This document shows positions 12,262-13,041 of a stretch of 13,041 nt of DNA, piece by piece; positions within the stretch are counted from its first letter, which is position 1; every line of letters starts with the position of its first letter. The stretch is from Lachnospiraceae bacterium UBA3689 (GTDB taxonomy: Bacteria; Bacillota; Clostridia; Lachnospirales; Lachnospiraceae). The notes under the pieces were generated by a model. That model saw only the letters and a program-made list of their open reading frames with translations. It was not told the DNA's origin and made no database searches. A program made the translations under genes and the position numbers. The stretch spans positions 1-13,041 of the forward strand of contig DFIU01000014.1 of NCBI GenBank assembly GCA_002371465.1, read 5' to 3'.

Positions 12262-12336
12262 TTGGAGACGCCAAAGAACCAAATTTCATGCAACTCAAAC
12301 CAATCACCCACAAAAGAAAGGAATACAGCCCTATGA
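12262..12336 (+). CDS. 24-aa leader ORF upstream of secreted paralogue 2
   Basis: An almost perfect anti-16S match, AGGAGGTGATTCC (12248-12260), is followed one base later by TTG. Measured from AGGAGG the spacing is 8 nt. The frame begins METPKNQIS and ends in a TGA that overlaps the ATG of the downstream gene in the 4-base ATGA arrangement, a classic coupling signal. The downstream gene's own site (AAAGGA, 9-10 nt away) is weaker. The counterpart at 10813 shares the first eight codons except for one residue. Confidence 0.42.
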   Translation: METPKNQISCNSNQSPTKERNTAL

Positions 12337-12776
12337 AGTTCAATAGATTCATGTTAACAGCTACCGCTATTATGAGCGCACTGGCAGTAACGACTGCGCC
12401 TGTATCCGCTGCCAATACGACCGATAAAGGATATTCTTACTATTGTGTGAATGCCAGTTGGCATACAACAAGATCTTACGAAAAAACCAATACCAGCAAG
12501 GTCTATGTTAAGCCATCGAAATCTCCTTCTCGCAGAACAGATGTCCAGACCTACTGTAATGTAGGAGGAAGACCGACTAATAAGACTTCCGTAGGCACTG
12601 CCACATTAAGAAATGGTCGTGCCTATGCCATTACAAATGGAGTATATGAACGAGGGGACAGAGTTTCCGGTTATGTCATGACCTGGCTCAGAATGAGGGG
12701 AACCAGCAGAACTGGAACAGTCTCCGGAGTATGGAGTCCCGATTGGTCAGGAAGAGGAGACGTAACAATCGTATGA
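12333..12776 (+). CDS. Small secreted protein, paralogue 2 (DUF2712-like, function unknown)
   Basis: The 147-residue product has the same length, signal peptide, two cysteines (38 and 75) and C-terminal VSGVWSPDW segment as paralogue 1. About 18 residues differ, mostly conservative changes outside residues 43-85. The signal peptide codes for the same residues with many synonymous changes after codon 20, so the protein sequence has been under selection. I start at 12333 on the signal peptide and the ATGA overlap with the leader ORF; the frame remains open back to 12231 but those codons contain the leader's ribosome site. It is followed by a hairpin and then by a third paralogue. Function unknown; a secreted antimicrobial or envelope protein is possible. 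Confidence 0.85.
   Translation: MKFNRFMLTATAIMSALAVTTAPVSAANTTDKGYSYYCVNASWHTTRSYEKTNTSKVYVKPSKSPSRRTDVQTYCNVGGRPTNKTSVGTATLRNGRAYAITNGVYERGDRVSGYVMTWLRMRGTSRTGTVSGVWSPDWSGRGDVTIV
12458..12577 (+). repeat. 120-bp block identical between paralogues 1 and 2 (copy 2)
   Basis: This is the second copy of the block at 11008-11127, offset by 1450 bp. A further identical run of 45 bp covers 10897-10941 and 12347-12391 in the signal-peptide region. Confidence 0.9.
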
Positions 12777-12796
12777 TATAACTCTCTATAAACATC

Positions 12797-12847
12797 ATGG
12801 TTGTTGCACTCTGTTCTGTTGCTGACATCTTAGAGCGCAGCAACCAT
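12797..12847 (+). terminator. Conserved long hairpin after paralogue 2
   Basis: Arms 12797-12812 and 12832-12847 pair at 15 of 16 positions (one G-U) around a 19-nt loop, 20 bp past the stop codon. CTTTAAT follows, a weak U-tract. Compared with the element at 11348, one stem pair is swapped (A-T to T-A) and the loop core TTGCTGACA is kept. Confidence 0.5.
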
Positions 12848-12909
12848 CTTTAATATAGAGAAATTTCAAATACCAAAAATTTTACATCAAGGAAGTGGGT
12901 GATAGGTAT

Positions 12910-13041
12910 ATGAATTATAAAAGAATCCTATTAACAAGTGCTGCTTTAATAAGCGCCTTGACGTTGTCAACTGCACCGGTATCAGCAGCAAATATCACAG
13001 ATAAAGGTTTTAAATATAATCCTCAATTATTCACCGTCATG
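12910..13041 (+). CDS. Third secreted paralogue (partial, 3' end beyond window)
   Basis: The frame opens MNYKRILLTSAALISALTL, followed by a signal-peptidase site in STAPVSAANITDKGF that aligns directly with paralogues 1 and 2 (APVSAANTTDKGY). After that the sequence diverges (KYNPQLFTV), so this copy is more distant, and the first conserved cysteine has not been reached in alignment before the window ends. The upstream region has no leader ORF like those of the other two; a GGGTGATAGG stretch 4 nt before the ATG is the likely ribosome site. 44 codons are visible. Confidence 0.75.
   Translation, partial: MNYKRILLTSAALISALTLSTAPVSAANITDKGFKYNPQLFTVM

Noticed and set aside
12231..12332. Upstream in-frame extension of paralogue 2
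   Set aside because: The extension would put 34 residues before a perfect signal peptide, and these codons contain the leader ORF's ribosome site. Paralogue 1's comparable frame opens only at 10838.
11348..12847. Integron-like cassette array with hairpin attC sites
   Set aside because: The hairpins after each paralogue lack the RYYYAAC / GTTRRRY core sites, no integrase is visible, and tandem duplication explains the layout.

Overview
The window looks like a chromosomal segment of a low-to-mid GC Gram-positive bacterium (Firmicutes/Bacillota), most likely a Clostridia or Lachnospiraceae-type gut or oral anaerobe. This rests on the strong AGGAGG-type ribosome sites, Firmicutes-type promoters, the rRNA leader sequence, the family-1 sugar ABC transporter with GH51 arabinofuranosidase and the DUF624/LacI pair. 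The genus cannot be fixed from the sequence alone.

Region 1 (1-2.96 kb, minus strand). The left edge is the leader of an rRNA operon that runs off the window, driven by two tandem near-consensus promoters. The upstream promoter's -35 box overlaps the stop codon of ptsH, which encodes HPr with both His15 and Ser46. Further upstream is a two-component system in the order histidine kinase then OmpR-type response regulator, with overlapping reading frames. The kinase promoter carries a 10-bp-spaced TAAGA direct repeat just upstream.

Region 2 (3.0-10.25 kb, minus strand). This is an arabino-oligosaccharide system. One operon reads solute-binding lipoprotein, permease, permease, GH51 alpha-L-arabinofuranosidase, the same logic as araNPQ-abfA of Bacillus. 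No ATPase gene is present, so a shared MsmX-type ATPase is presumably encoded elsewhere. Upstream lies a DUF624 membrane protein gene followed by a LacI-family regulator. Near-identical LacI-type operators, including a perfect TTAAACGTTTAA palindrome, flank the transporter promoter, and one lies before the DUF624-lacI pair, so I infer that one regulator controls both units.

Region 3 (10.3-13.04 kb, plus strand). This more AT-rich block of small exported proteins is the least explained and most interesting part. It encodes a secreted SH3-like protein, a 147-aa secreted protein, an unrecognised lipoprotein, a second 147-aa paralogue (about 88% identical) and the start of a third paralogue cut by the window edge. 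Both complete paralogues are preceded by a short TTG-initiated leader ORF that overlaps their start codon, and both are followed by a related long hairpin. They share a 120-bp block with no differences at all. The block's first promoter carries the same TAAGA direct repeat as the kinase promoter (18 of 20 bases identical). The simplest reading is that the two-component system in region 1 controls this exported-protein array; an antimicrobial or cell-envelope role is possible but unproven.
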